A stretch of DNA of 64,000 bases from Epiperipatus broadwayi (GCA_028023455.1 JAQFVV010012400.1:13093748-13157747), one strand, 5' to 3'. Counted from the first letter of the stretch, positions 1-10,812 are shown. Program-made: numbers and translations. Notes: generated by a model not told the origin, from the sequence alone.

Positions 1-949
1 TAATTAATATTAATTATTTTTATCCATAATTAAAATATAATAGGTTATATTTTTCATATCTTTTATAAATTTCTAAGTATCTGTCTATTTTATAATTAAA
101 TGCTGTAAGGTATCGCAAAAGTATGTGCATTTGATTATAATTATATAGTTGGAAAATATTTTATAAGAGTTACCTTTATGTTTCATAAAAAGAAATACTT
201 GGAAGATATGAAGAATAATTTGTATACTTGACATTCATGTCATTAAGATTTATGTATAAATAATATTGTTGTTTAGTAGAGAGAAGCTTTCAACAACATG
301 CATTACAGTCTTTTCTTAATAAATGTTAGCCTAGATAAGCATCTGATGTAAAGCCACAAGTACATAGAGAAGCTAGGCAAGAGAGTTCCAAATCTGTAAA
401 GGGTTATACTATAACAAAGTAAATGTTATGTATATTAAGAAATAAAGCTTATGTTAAAAAGATAGTTAAATGAGAGACTGATTGAACTAGTTAGTGTACA
501 GTTTATTAATATAGAGGTCGAGATAAAGTATAATTAACATTACTAGACATTATCTCTGGAATGTGGACAATTTAATTTATTGTTATTATATTTTATTTCA
601 TATTTTTTTTTGTTTTAATAAATTGATTTTATATTTATTAAATTATTCGTCTTTCATTGTTTTGACATTTATAGTCACATGGCATTACTATAATGCATTT
701 ATTTAAAGGTACAACTGTTATAGTAATAATGTTATTTATATTTATTGTTAAAACTTGCTCATAATTTAAATATTAACATATGGTTTAGATACAATAAAAT
801 ACCGTTTGTTATTTATTTAGCGATATCGATAATGAAGATTTATAGTTAGAAATTAAAATTTTAAGAGTCTTATTTATTATACTTAAATATTTTAAATCCC
901 GAGATAATTTTAAATTTGATATTTGGATTGTGAATGCACTAGTCAAACA
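1..949. other. Intron of Nrx-IV, AT-rich, no feature seen
   Basis: This is AT-rich sequence upstream of the first exon in the window, presumably intron. Short ORFs here have no recognisable motif and are interrupted by stops. I see no repeat boundary or RNA gene. Confidence 0.5.
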
Positions 950-1500
950 CATCAATATTGTCAGTTGTATTTGGATTTTTATTTTTTCCTGTTCTTATTC
1001 TATTTCTTTTAATAATTTTAGTTCACTATCATCCTCTTGTTTTAATTCAACAGGTTCATCTTCTGCCATTTAGTCTCTTATGTTTAACTTTTCTTATTCA
1101 ATTTGTATCTTTTTCTCCAATAATTTTGGTTTATTATGTTTCTCATGTTTTAATTTATTAGATCCATTTTAACATGTTCTTGCTCCATTTCTCTTTTTTT
1201 CAATAACTTTAGTTCATCAATCTTCATTTTGTTTTAATGTAACAAATTTATGTTCGACTATTTGTTCAGTTATTTTTATTTAATTTTTACATTTTCCTCC
1301 AGTTCCAGTAGTTTTGGTTCAGCATCTTCCTCTTATTTTTAACTCAACAGGTTATTTACCATTTGGTCTTTTATTTTAACCTGTTGTATTTTTTCCAATA
1401 GTTTTATTTAATCACCTTTATCTTGTTTAATGCATCAGGTTTATTTTCAACCATTTGCTCAATTATTTTCATCTGTTCTTGTTCAACTTGTGCATTTCCT
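950..1500 (-). pseudogene. Degenerate coiled-coil coding remnant
   Basis: Read on the minus strand, several short frames repeat a Lys/Glu/Gln-rich pattern. Examples are MAEDEPVELKQEDDSELKLL near 950-1075 and DELKLLKKREMEQEHVKMD near 1160-1225. Related wording recurs up to about 1500 (EQEQMKIIEQMVENKPDAL). Stops and frame changes separate the blocks. The heptad-like charged sequence suggests an old coiled-coil ORF, for example a retroelement gag-like or ORF1-like protein, but I do not recognise the family. The plus-strand ORF through the same stretch is a shadow. Confidence 0.3.
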
Positions 1501-1766
1501 CTCCAAATATAGTATGTATTGAATGTTATGTCATTAATTTTTAATAAAATTGCTTCCAATAATAATAATAATAGCAAATATTTGGCTGAAATAAAGATAA
1601 AATGTAAAAAAAGTTTGTATCAATATTGATCAAAACAAAAGTTACCATAATTATAAATCACTTTTTATTAATATATTGAAAATGTGATTGTTTCCCCCAA
1701 AAAATTTCCATTAAAAAGAGTATAATCTTGGGAATGTTGTGGTCCATCAAGAAGAGTTTATTTTCA

Positions 1767-1783
1767 ATAGTTAAGAATGTAAA
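1767..1783. repeat. 17-bp target-site duplication, left copy
   Basis: The sequence atagttaagaatgtaaa is repeated exactly at 3666-3682, on the other side of the ribozyme-bearing array. A long target duplication fits retrotransposition by target-primed reverse transcription better than a cut-and-paste transposon. Confidence 0.7.
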
Positions 1784-1885
1784 CAAAGGCAAAACTCCCC
1801 ATACAGTACTGCCACTCTGTGCCAAACAGAGTAATCAATGGATGCCAGAAGGCTTGTGCATAAAATCCCTATCTAGTGCCTACTC

Positions 1886-1944
1886 ATCCAATATCCCCAG
1901 ACTAGTTTCTGGCTTGTGGCCATCATCAGTGAGGAGCCTTGGAT
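1886..1944 (-). ncRNA. Hammerhead ribozyme motif, copy 1
   Basis: On the minus strand the order is: stem I 5' strand, CTGATGA, stem II (TGGC/GCCA around CACAA), GAAAC, a minimal stem III loop TA, GTC (cleavage site), stem I 3' strand. Stem I is two 6-bp helices around an internal loop, as in the 2996-3056 copy. The core matches the hammerhead consensus; only 10.1-11.1 is U-A instead of the usual G-C. Confidence 0.65.
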
Positions 1945-2340
1945 CTGAGAGCACTGCACCTAGATCTTAGGATCTAATGCAACCCTCCAGCAGCAACTTT
2001 TAACTCTACTTACTACAAAACTACGAGAATGAAATTGAAAACATTGTTAATATCTTCAATCTAAGCTCAATAGCTTATATAGTCATATGCGTCTGAACTC
2101 AATTCAGCACCCATACATTTTGGTGTCTTTGGTTCTTAAACAACCATAGCCACCACTATCCTATTAGGCAGGATTGGTGTTAAACCATCAAACATAACAT
2201 GATCACCATCTCTATACTAGCACATAATTTGTTGTAAACAAAGTCAAAACTCCCCATACAGTAGTGCCACCCTGTGCCAAACAGAGTAATCAATGGATGC
2301 CAGAAGGCTTGTGCATAAAATCCCTATCTAGTGCCTACTC

Positions 2341-2399
2341 ATCCAATATCCCCAGACTAGTTTCTGGCTTGTGGCCATCATCAGTGAGGAGCCTTGGAT
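2341..2399 (-). ncRNA. Hammerhead ribozyme motif, copy 2
   Basis: It has the same architecture as copy 1, exactly 455 bp further on: CTGATGA, stem II TGGC/GCCA, GAAAC, TA loop, GTC and a two-part stem I, all on the minus strand. All core residues are kept. Confidence 0.65.
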
Positions 2400-2797
2400 C
2401 TGAGAGCACTGCACCTAGATCTTAGGATCTAATGCAACCCTCCAGCAGCCACCTTTTAACTCTACTTTACTACAAAACTATGAGAATGAAATTGAAAGCA
2501 TTGTTAATATCTTCAATCTAAGCTCAGTAGCTTATATAGTCATATGGGTCTGAAATCAATTCAGCACCCATACATTTTGGTGTCTTTGGCTCTTAAACAA
2601 CCATAGCCACCGCTATCCTATTAGGCAGGATTGGTGTTAAACCATCAAACATCACATGATCACCATCTCTATACTAGCACATAATTTGTTGTAAACAAAG
2701 GCAAAACTTCCCATACAGTAGTGTCACCCTGTGCCAAACAGAGTAATCATTGGATGCCAGAAGGCTTGTGCATAAAATCCCTATCTAGTGCCTACTC

Positions 2798-2856
2798 ATC
2801 CAATATCCCCAGACTAGTTTCTGGCTTGTGGCCATCATCAGTGAGGAGCCTTGGAT
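2798..2856 (-). ncRNA. Hammerhead ribozyme motif, copy 3
   Basis: This is the third minus-strand copy, 457 bp after copy 2, with an intact CTGATGA and GAAAC core. The unit is cut short immediately beyond it (about 2868), where the array flips orientation. Confidence 0.65.
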
Positions 2857-2995
2857 CTGAGAGCACTATGTAAGCTATTGAGCTTAGATTGAAGATATTA
2901 ACAAATTCATTCTCATAGTTTCGTAGTAAAGTAGAATTAAAAGGTGGCTGCTGGAGGGTTGCATTAGATCCTAAGATCTAGGTGCAGTGTTCTCA

Positions 2996-3056
2996 GATCC
3001 AAGGCTCCTCACTGATGATGGCCACAAGCCAGAAACTAGTCTGAGGATATTGGATG
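2996..3056 (+). ncRNA. Hammerhead ribozyme motif, copy 4 (best paired)
   Basis: TCCTCA (3006-3011) precedes CTGATGA (3012-3018). Stem II is TGGC-CACAA-GCCA (3019-3031), then GAAAC (3032-3036), TA and GTC ending at 3041. TGAGGA (3042-3047) pairs perfectly with 3006-3011. After a small internal loop (GGC opposite TA), TTGGAT (3050-3055) pairs with ATCCAA (2997-3002). This is a type I hammerhead with a one-to-two-pair stem III, as described for ribozymes of Penelope-like elements. Minimal stem III forms usually work as dimers, which a tandem layout would provide. Activity is inferred. Confidence 0.7.
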
Positions 3057-3449
3057 AGTAGGCACTAGATAAGGATTTTATGCACAAGCCTTCTGGCATC
3101 CACTGATTACTCTGTTTGGCACAGGGTGTCACTACTGTACGGGGAGTTTTGCCTTTGTTTACAACAAATTATGTGCTAGTATAGAGATGGTGATCATGTG
3201 ATGTTTGATGGTTTAACACCAATCCTGCCTAATAGGATAGTGGTGGCTATGGTTGTTTAAGAGCCAAAGACACCAAAATGTATGGGTGCTAAATTGAGTT
3301 CAGACCCATATGACTATATAAGCTATTGATCTTAGATTGAAAATATTGTGTTTTCAAATTTCATTCTCATAGTTTTATAGTAAAGTAGAGTTAAAAGGTG
3401 GCTGCTGGATGGTTGCATTAGATCCTAAGATCTAGGTGCAGTGCTCTCA

Positions 3450-3510
3450 GATCCAAGGCTCCTCACTGATGATGGCCACAAGCCAGAAACTAGTCTGGGG
3501 ATGGATATTG
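3450..3510 (+). ncRNA. Hammerhead ribozyme motif, copy 5
   Basis: The core CTGATGA (3466-3472) and GAAAC (3486-3490) are intact and the proximal stem I helix is present. A 4-nt insertion after TGGGGA shifts the distal helix, so this copy is probably weaker. Confidence 0.6.
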
Positions 3511-3665
3511 GGTGAGTAGGCACTAGATAGGGATTTTATGCACAAGCCTTCTGGCATCCATTGATTACTCTGTTTGGCACAGAGTGGTACTACTGTATGG
3601 GGAGTTTTGCCTTTGTTTACAACAAATTAGGTGCTAGTATAGAGATGGTAATCATGTGATGTTTG

Positions 3666-3682
3666 ATAGTTAAGAATGTAAA
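3666..3682. repeat. 17-bp target-site duplication, right copy
   Basis: Exact match to 1767-1783; it closes the ribozyme-unit array. Confidence 0.7.
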
Positions 3683-4642
3683 TATTTTTATATTGTTTTT
3701 TTATGATTTATATTTAGTGTTTAGAAATTAGAAAGTTCTAAATTGTGTATACATTTAAGGAAAAAATACATAGCAGGAATAGTAAATACTTGTAGCATAC
3801 TTATTATTCCTTGAATACTAGAATCATTGTTTTTTAAATTTTTTTTTTATTTTTTAAAAAAACAAACAAACTATTATTTAATCTAACATTTTTTCAAAGA
3901 GTATAACAAGATATTGAATGAAATATGCCTTTTAAATTTCAGTATAAATTGTTTCTTGATTGCCATTAGGAATGCCTTTTTTAAAATTATTAATTACATC
4001 AAATTAGGCATACTTTTGTTTGCTAAATGCAAAATCATTTTTTTTAATAAAAAGTATTAATGGTAGTAAATGTTAATGAATCACTGGAATTGATAATAGA
4101 TCAAGTGATGTTTGAGTACTGTTATGACACTGGAATTGATAACAAGTGACGTTTGAGTACTGTTATGACAGTTCCATTAGTTCATTTGTTCATACTGAGA
4201 TTTTTTTTTTTTTAATTTTTCTTTCTGGAATTGGTTAGGAATCTTAAGCTGAATGGCTTGCCTTTCTTACAATTGAACCAAACTACTATGGATAATAACT
4301 AGTAGAAAGGATTTAAAGTGAAATATATTATTTCATTAAAAGTATCAAATTCAAAATTAATATTAAAAATAATTTCTAACATGAGTTAAGGAATTGACAA
4401 CTAGATCCATAAAATTTTATTTACTGTAAAGCATTTTTGTTTTTTTGATATAGTTAATTAACCAAGAAAAAACAAAAGTGAATCTTAATAATAGAATGTT
4501 CTTATAGATAGTACCCAAAAAGGTTGATTCACATTTTTAATAGTTATGTTAAGAATTTATGAATTGTTAGCTAATTATTTGAGTTATTTATACTTTATAA
4601 TAGTTTTTCTGTAAAATCTTGAATAACATTTTATTGTTTTAG
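3683..4642. other. Intron sequence with a short tandem duplication
   Basis: AT-rich intron. A roughly 42-bp unit beginning actggaattgataa and ending gagtactgttatgac is present twice at 4083-4169, with small differences. A pyrimidine-rich tract precedes the AG at 4641-4642. Confidence 0.5.
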
Positions 4643-4780
4643 AGACTTATGCTGATGGTTTATGGCATCGATTGAATTTGGTAATTAAGAACAATTCTAT
4701 AATAATGACAGTTGATCAAGAACCTAGTGTTACTACTCGGTTATTAAGCATTCGCACAAGTACGGAATATCTTATTGGGG
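4643..4780 (+). CDS. Nrx-IV: Neurexin-IV exon: second half of a LamG domain, part 1
   Basis: The exon encodes ETYADGLWHRLNLVIKNN...EYLIGG. DGLWHxLxL is the hallmark central strand of laminin-G domains, and LIGG is the segment before the disulfide hairpin. The acceptor is ttgttttag; the donor is gtaaga. The exon opens with the last two bases of a codon and ends on the first base of a Gly codon, which is completed by the next exon (phase 1). Neurexin-IV/CASPR proteins are single-pass adhesion molecules needed for insect septate junctions and, in vertebrates, axo-glial junctions. In fly Nrx-IV this would be LamG2, given the EGF and fibrinogen-like exons that follow. The first half of this domain lies upstream of the window. 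Confidence 0.88.
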
Positions 4781-5969
4781 GTAAGATTTTTAATTGCATA
4801 TTTTTTTATATATTTATTTGTATATAATTATTTCAATGGAATAAATTATAAATGGGCTTGTTATTTTGGCATATTTATTGTATGAAAATGAAACAAACTT
4901 TTATTTTCATTTATCAATATTTTATAAAGATTTTGAAAATATGACGATAGACTAATTAACCTGCTCTTTCCAAATATGATGATATTGAATTTACTATTGT
5001 AAAGAGTATGTCTCTATTGGATAAAGTATATAAAGTGAATGAATGGTAATAGACTTCCTAAAAAGGGATTTTATGTGAAAGTGACTTTGATCATTATCAG
5101 ACTACATTATATTATAAAGACTATCTTAGACTTTAAAGATATGGAATATTAATTGCTTTTATTGGGTGAATGGCTAAGGATAGAATATAGTGTGAAGAGC
5201 TCCAATTATAAATTGGAATATTTTAGAGAGAAAAGTTTACTGCAGAAGAAATTCAGACAGCATTACAAAAAAGATATAAAGATCATCATGTTATTTATGT
5301 GGATGTATTTGTACTTTAGATATTTGGTTGTATAATCATTACAAAATTCACCATTCACTTTTTTATATTCTTGTAAAAAATCTAATGAACATGTTAATAC
5401 CTATATGTGTCTATGTATGAAAGGATAAACTTATATTAATCAATTTTTAAAGATTGGTTTTAATAAATGATAAAATTATATTTAAAAAATAGAGTGGAGC
5501 TGCAACCTCTGCTGCATCATTATAAGCTATTTCAGTTATATGCTAACCAAAAAAGAATGTAAACAAATAAAAAAATTAAAGCATTTAAATTCACAAATTT
5601 AATAAATATTAAGTCTCTATAGGCAATATATTTTTTCATTTTGGAATGCCCTCTCTAAATCTTGTTCTCAAGTCTTACTTTGTATAAACTTAATCAGTCA
5701 TGTTTTCTTCATGAACCAAGTAAGTTTGAAGCATGTGGATCCCTTACCTAAAAATTTGATACAATATTTTATTTAATGCGCTCAGCTTGCTATTTAAATG
5801 AAAAAAAAAAAATTACAACAGATATAATTTGTAAAATATCTTGGTTTGAATATATTAAATATAAAATTATAAACATTATTAGAAAGAGTAAATATGAAGG
5901 AATGTCATGTCATTATTTTAAAAAAAATTAGAATAGAAAAAAAAAACATTTTTAACATTTATAAAATTA
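4781..5969. other. Intron, no feature seen
   Basis: AT-rich intron with homopolymer runs. The 60-codon frame at 5153-5335 has no recognisable motif. I see no repeat boundary. Confidence 0.45.
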
Positions 5970-6169
5970 TATATTACTTATAATACTTCATTCATATACA
6001 CTTTAATGCAAGTAATTTTCTTAACCGTCATTTTAATTAAGGTTAAAACTGTGAGGAAGATTAAGCTCTGACGAAGACTGCTGGACAGTCGAAACTGTAA
6101 GAAAATAAAGAAGGTTAAGAAAATTACTTGCATTAAAGTGTATATGAGTGAAGTATTATAAGTAATATA
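5970..6169. repeat. Foldback element with 57-bp arms
   Basis: Arms 5970-6026 and 6113-6169 are reverse complements with a single mismatch, separated by an 86-nt loop. The loop contains CTGACGA ... GAAAC around a perfect GACTG/CAGTC stem (6068-6096), a hammerhead-like core with one extra A. Flanking stem I pairing is weak, so ribozyme identity is doubtful. Because it lies inside a transcribed intron, the arms would form a long hairpin RNA. Confidence 0.7.
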
Positions 6170-8486
6170 TATGTTTATATGAAGATATGCAGAGAAAGTG
6201 AAGAAGAATAGCATTTATAAAATTGCTTATTTTTACATAGGTTTACAAATTCTATAAATTTTGAGTTAAATGTTAAATGACATTTTTATAAACAGCTTCA
6301 TCATATTCTTCCTAAAATTTTGAAAAAAAAAAAAAAAAAAGATATATAATATGACTTACCTGAGATAATTCATCATTATTAAATCTTCAAATATGTATTT
6401 GCTGGTGATTTCCATTTTTACTAGTTCACCCAGATTTTGTTCTCCCATGCAGGTATTTACTGGAAATGTATTTTTTTTTAATGGAAAAGAGAAAATTTAA
6501 CAATAAATATTGTATATGAGATATGCATTATATATCATATATTATACACAAAAATAACTTTAGTAAACTGTAATTTATCCAAAAAACAAAATTAAATTTA
6601 AAATAATTGCAAAAAAATTAATATATAATATATATAAAAGAGCAAAAAAGTGACAGAATGAAAGACTAAAAAAGTTTTTTCACTGCATATCACATTTCTA
6701 CATATGATAAATAAACAAAAATAAATTTTTTTCCTTCAATTTAGTGCAATATAAATATGAGAATAATGACAATACTGGTGCTTTTATTATCTATCTTACA
6801 TTTTTTTTGCCTTTGTGGAAATTTCTGATAGTTTACTGTGTAGATGGCTTTATTTTAGGAAAATTATGATTATTTGTTATAATAAATATGATTATAAGCA
6901 TAACTTGCAAAAAATTATAATTGTATAAAAAAAGTAGAAAAAATGCCTATTATTGCAAAAAATAAAATATAATTGCTTATGTGTAAATTATAAAGTTATT
7001 TGATTCAAATACATACTAAACAGACATGAGATATTGCTTGCAGTAGCAGATATAACAATGAAATAAATTTGATTTTTTATTATAATCATTACTTTCAAAA
7101 AAAATATAATATTTTTATAACCAAGTAGAAAATAACTAAATTGAAAAAATATATAGATAAAATTGCTTATAGAATAGGCAGAAAACATGAGGTACATATA
7201 TATGTATCAGAACATAAAACAAACTTATTTTAGAGCATAAAACAAATCATTATTATGCAGTATTATAAATTATTTATATTAAAAAAATATTATTTACTTA
7301 CAGCTTTTCATATTTATAGTTGGTTAGATTCTAAACCCAAGTAGTAAGCATATATACATAACAGCACAAACCCAACTTGTTATTAGATAACACTGAAACA
7401 AATCAATATTTTACAGCATCAAAACTTATTTATATTAAAAAAAAATATGGAAAATATATAATTACAGCTGATAGAAAGTATTACCTTTTTTTAAAAAATT
7501 ACGAATGTTTTAGTTTTTAATCCCTCAGACCTAGATATATATGCCCCATTTATTCTTTTTCGTAACATTAAAAAACTAAGAGAAAAAAAAATTAAAAAAA
7601 AACTTTTTTACTAAAACGTTCATAAAAAATATAATTTTTATCCTACAGAAAAAAAAAAAACTATTGGAAAGATAAGTCTATAATGAAGAAAATGATGTAT
7701 TACACATGCATGTAGTCTTTACCAATTGCCTGCTATATGGATTAAAATTCTCTGATTGGTCAACATTCTAAAAAAACCTGTCAATTGACATGAAGTAGTT
7801 GTAAAAAATGGTTCTAAGCATTAAAACACTGAATCTTCTAAACCTAAAAGAATTTCTGAAGCATTTCCTTAGGTAATAAAATAAAAATGTATTGATTTAA
7901 TAGTGAAAGAACCAAAAAAAAATACGGTATCTGTGATGAATTTAGCCAAAAATCTGAAATAGGTAATTTCAAGCTATTCACTGTCAATAATAAAGTGGAA
8001 CAGGGGCGACTTTCAATTAATGCGTCTGCTATTACATTTCTAGAAGAATTAAAAAGAATAACATCTAGAACAAGAATTCACAGGACATGGATTTATTGAT
8101 ATAACTGATGAAGAAATTATAGAATATATTGAAAATTATACAGAATATGTAATACTTAAGAAGTTAGAAGGCTTCGTTATGTCATCTCAAAAGAAGAGGG
8201 TCAAACAGAAAAAATAAATCATAGAGGAAAAAGAACCTTCAATGTGGATGTTAAAAAAACTTTGTAAAATATTACAGACTGCATAGATTGAAGAATAAAA
8301 TTGTAGAAAATTCCTTTGATGCAGCATAGCATTATTTTTATACAAAAAATGATCGATTTGTTATAATTCTTGCAAGACCATTTTTATGAATTAAAAATGA
8401 AAACAGTTCTATATTGTACTGTTGTTAAAAAGTTGTCATTTTACAAAATGGTGTTCCTCCATTCACTTCAAATGCTTCAAACATTA
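6170..8486. other. Intron, no feature seen
   Basis: AT-rich sequence with many A and T homopolymers. Short ORFs lack motifs. I see no repeat boundary up to the 8-bp target duplication at 8487. Confidence 0.45.
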
Positions 8487-8494
8487 TTTTCTTC
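8487..8494. repeat. 8-bp target-site duplication, left (ttttcttc)
   Basis: Identical to 14874-14881, immediately outside the giant palindrome. Eight base pairs is the target size used by Merlin (8-9), hAT and P elements. Confidence 0.85.
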
Positions 8495-8526
8495 GGTACT
8501 TGTGACTTTTGACCCATGTGGCCGCC

Positions 8527-8832
8527 AGAGGCGCTGGTCGGGGTCAACCACAGAAATAATTACAGTAGGGCCCCCAAATGCAGCATTGCACATTCTAGCC
8601 GAAAGGTGGCGCTGTTCACAATGCGTAAGCACAGGAACATTACACCAGCTGGCTGGCAGCATAGCTGCCCGCTTGGTGGCGCTGGTCGCAGGGTGTAAGC
8701 CCATTTAGCTTACATCGTCTGCTACCAGCAGATACCAAGAACCTAGGTGGCGCTGATTGCCATAAACACTTCTAGCTTGTGTGTCGTTTGCTAACAGCGA
8801 CTACCAAGATTCTAGCCCACTACGTGGTGCTG
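8527..8832 (+). repeat. Left-arm cluster of GGTGGCGCTG boxes
   Basis: Boxes at 8528-8537 (AGAGGCGCTG), 8605-8614, 8675-8684 and 8746-8755 (all GGTGGCGCTG), and a weaker GTGGTGCTG at 8824-8832, are spaced 70-80 bp apart and all point the same way. The three central boxes are identical over 10 bp. AGGTGGCGC at 8604 and 8745 equals the reported insect CTCF core. They could instead be subterminal transposase-binding repeats, as the neighbouring sequence also resembles the Merlin end at 56900. Confidence 0.6.
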
Positions 8833-10621
8833 TTTCTCCACGGTTACACACGGAAAAACTACGCACTGATAGAATTTATGTACATACTACTTAAAATATG
8901 AATGGTGTATAATGTGCAGGTGTGAATAATTAAGAAGCTACAACTATTTAAATATTCTTTCAAACTTAATAGTATCACATGCTATTTCACAGTTTTATAA
9001 ATGGATGTATTTTTAAATTTTTTTTTTTTTAAAAATCGATCTTTTTTTTTTTAATTATTTACACTATGTCAAAATGTTATATATAAGTCGAGCGGTGAAA
9101 TTTGCTATCATGGCCGCTTGAAAACGCTAAAATTATCGCGTAGAAATCCTCATAATTATTCATAAAATATTTTATTAATCTATAAGTCAATTCTAAATTT
9201 AAAAATCGATCTTTTTTTTTTTAATTTTTACGACAATCGGGTTTTTTTTTTTTTTTAAAAAAAAAGCTAATTTTTTCCCTCTTCTTTCAAAACTAGAGAC
9301 ATTCCAAAGATAAAATCTAATATATTAATAGGGGCTTTACTAATGAATAGCTATGGTCAATTAGTGAATTGGATTGATTTAATGAGACAGAAACTGATAT
9401 ATGATGAATTATATTTATTGACAATTTCATATATACCCATTACTTAGCGCTGGATAATGCACGCAGGCATTTTATTTACTAAACAACATTACTCTAGGGT
9501 AGGCCATTTAGCAAAATAAACTTGTGGCTAATTATTTAATTGCGCTAATTTTATGCTATATAATAAATCACTACATTCCACTTATTAGTTACGCCCTTTC
9601 ATCATCAGTTCGAGTGGCTATTATACATGTAATCAAACCAAGTCTGGATGAAGTTTAATAATACATCCGATTATGATAAATTTATATATTAAATATGGGC
9701 ATATAAAGCCTCACAGATAGCTTTAGATTGAACGGGTTTTCAAGAATGCTTCTGTTCAATGCCGAAGATTGCATATTATGGAGGTAGAGTTGGCTATAAA
9801 GATTTTACTAATACGCTATGCACAAGTAAAATATAATAATAAAGTGGCTCCATCTTATATATAAAAAACAGCACAACGATAAAATATTGATCAATTTCAC
9901 ATCCGCCAAGTCGAAGTATATTATAAATTAAATTCCATACATTAAATAAACAGTAGTTTTGTCAGCTTGATTAAAAGAGCCAACTCTTCTGTAGCATGAG
10001 AAATACATATATGCTACTGACGGGATTATATATATACACAAACTTTACTTTATCCCGTTCAATCTCTTAATTATGTATAATTAATAAACTTTTAAAGGGA
10101 GAAAGTATATTTAAGTGACTTACGAATACTTTAATAAGAAAAATATACTTATGATTACACTCCAGGCTAGTTTAATCTTTAGTAACATAATAATTAAAGG
10201 TTGAAAGTTTGGATTTATAAGCCACATTTTATATTTACATTAATTATTTACTAAATGACAAAATAATGAGCACAAAGGGTCGCCATTATTTATAAATTAG
10301 GGGTTCGAAACGGAGCGCTAAATGATGCTATAATTAATACAATACGAAGATTTTAAATAATATCTTCAAAAAGTATATATTTTGTAACTAAATGCGCGCC
10401 GTTTCAAGACAGGCATAATTAATAATAACTAAAATAAGCAAGAGAGAAATAAACATAACTGCAGTGATTAAGTTATATAGCAAAACAAGAAGTTAATAAA
10501 GGAAATTAACAAAAGTATGTCATTTATAGAATTGAAATATTATTGATAAGACATTTTAGAAAGAGTTTACAATATAGTTATCTAACCTGATTTTGAAGCA
10601 ATAATGATTATTTTGAATTTT

Positions 10622-10680
10622 ACACAGAGCTCTGCGATTTTAATAATTTTAAAAGATACTCGAGCTGGAACGAAGGTGAG
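10622..10680 (+). other. Exon-like segment in left arm of the foldback
   Basis: An acceptor-like tract ending acacag precedes 48 open bases (about SSAILIILKDTRAGTK) that end in acgaag/gtgagt, a near-consensus donor. The donor block gaacgaaggtgagttct recurs about 95 bp later (about 10769). The mirror copy is in the right arm near 12690-12740. This may be a captured exon or coincidence; I do not recognise the peptide. Confidence 0.25.
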
Positions 10681-10812
10681 TTCTTTGGCGGCTTATGGCA
10701 TCTTCTCTTTAGTTGGGAGACGATTTAAGATTGTATTCCTATAGCTGGAGTTGAGGTAGTTGAATTTGAACGAAGGTGAGTTCTTTTAACGGCTTATGGC
10801 ATCTTCTATTTA

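Larger units (their letters stand above)
1784..3665. mobile_element. Inverted multimer of ~455-bp hammerhead-ribozyme units (retrozyme-like)
   Basis: Three minus-oriented units (about 1784-2240, 2240-2695, 2696-2868) are followed head-to-head by two plus-oriented units (about 2870-3330 and 3330-3665). Corresponding points are 454-457 bp apart. Each unit contains a hammerhead core (see the ncRNA entries). No protein is encoded. The whole block is bounded by an exact 17-bp duplication. Tandem short units with a hammerhead are the hallmark of animal retrozymes and of Penelope-element pseudo-LTRs, which are known to carry hammerheads. The inverted 3+2 layout is unusual for retrozymes. Degenerate relatives lie at 31145-31670, 50402-50644 and 52622-52797. 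Confidence 0.75.

Noticed and set aside
958-1161. 67-codon plus-strand ORF rich in Leu/Phe/Ile
   Set aside because: It is T-rich low-complexity sequence opposite the degenerate coiled-coil frame; no signal or transporter motif.
1728-1970. 80-codon ORF in the first ribozyme unit
   Set aside because: It overlaps the ribozyme core, is not conserved as a frame between units and has no motif.
6068-6096. Calling 6068-6096 a definite hammerhead
   Set aside because: The core is suggestive but stem I pairing is poor and an extra A sits at the stem II base, so it is reported only as a possibility.
8370-8708. 112-codon and overlapping 75- and 60-codon ORFs on both strands near the left foldback end, and mirrors at 14660-14885
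   Set aside because: They lie across the terminal inverted repeat, overlap on opposite strands and contain no domain. They are open because the repeat is GC-rich, not because it is coding.
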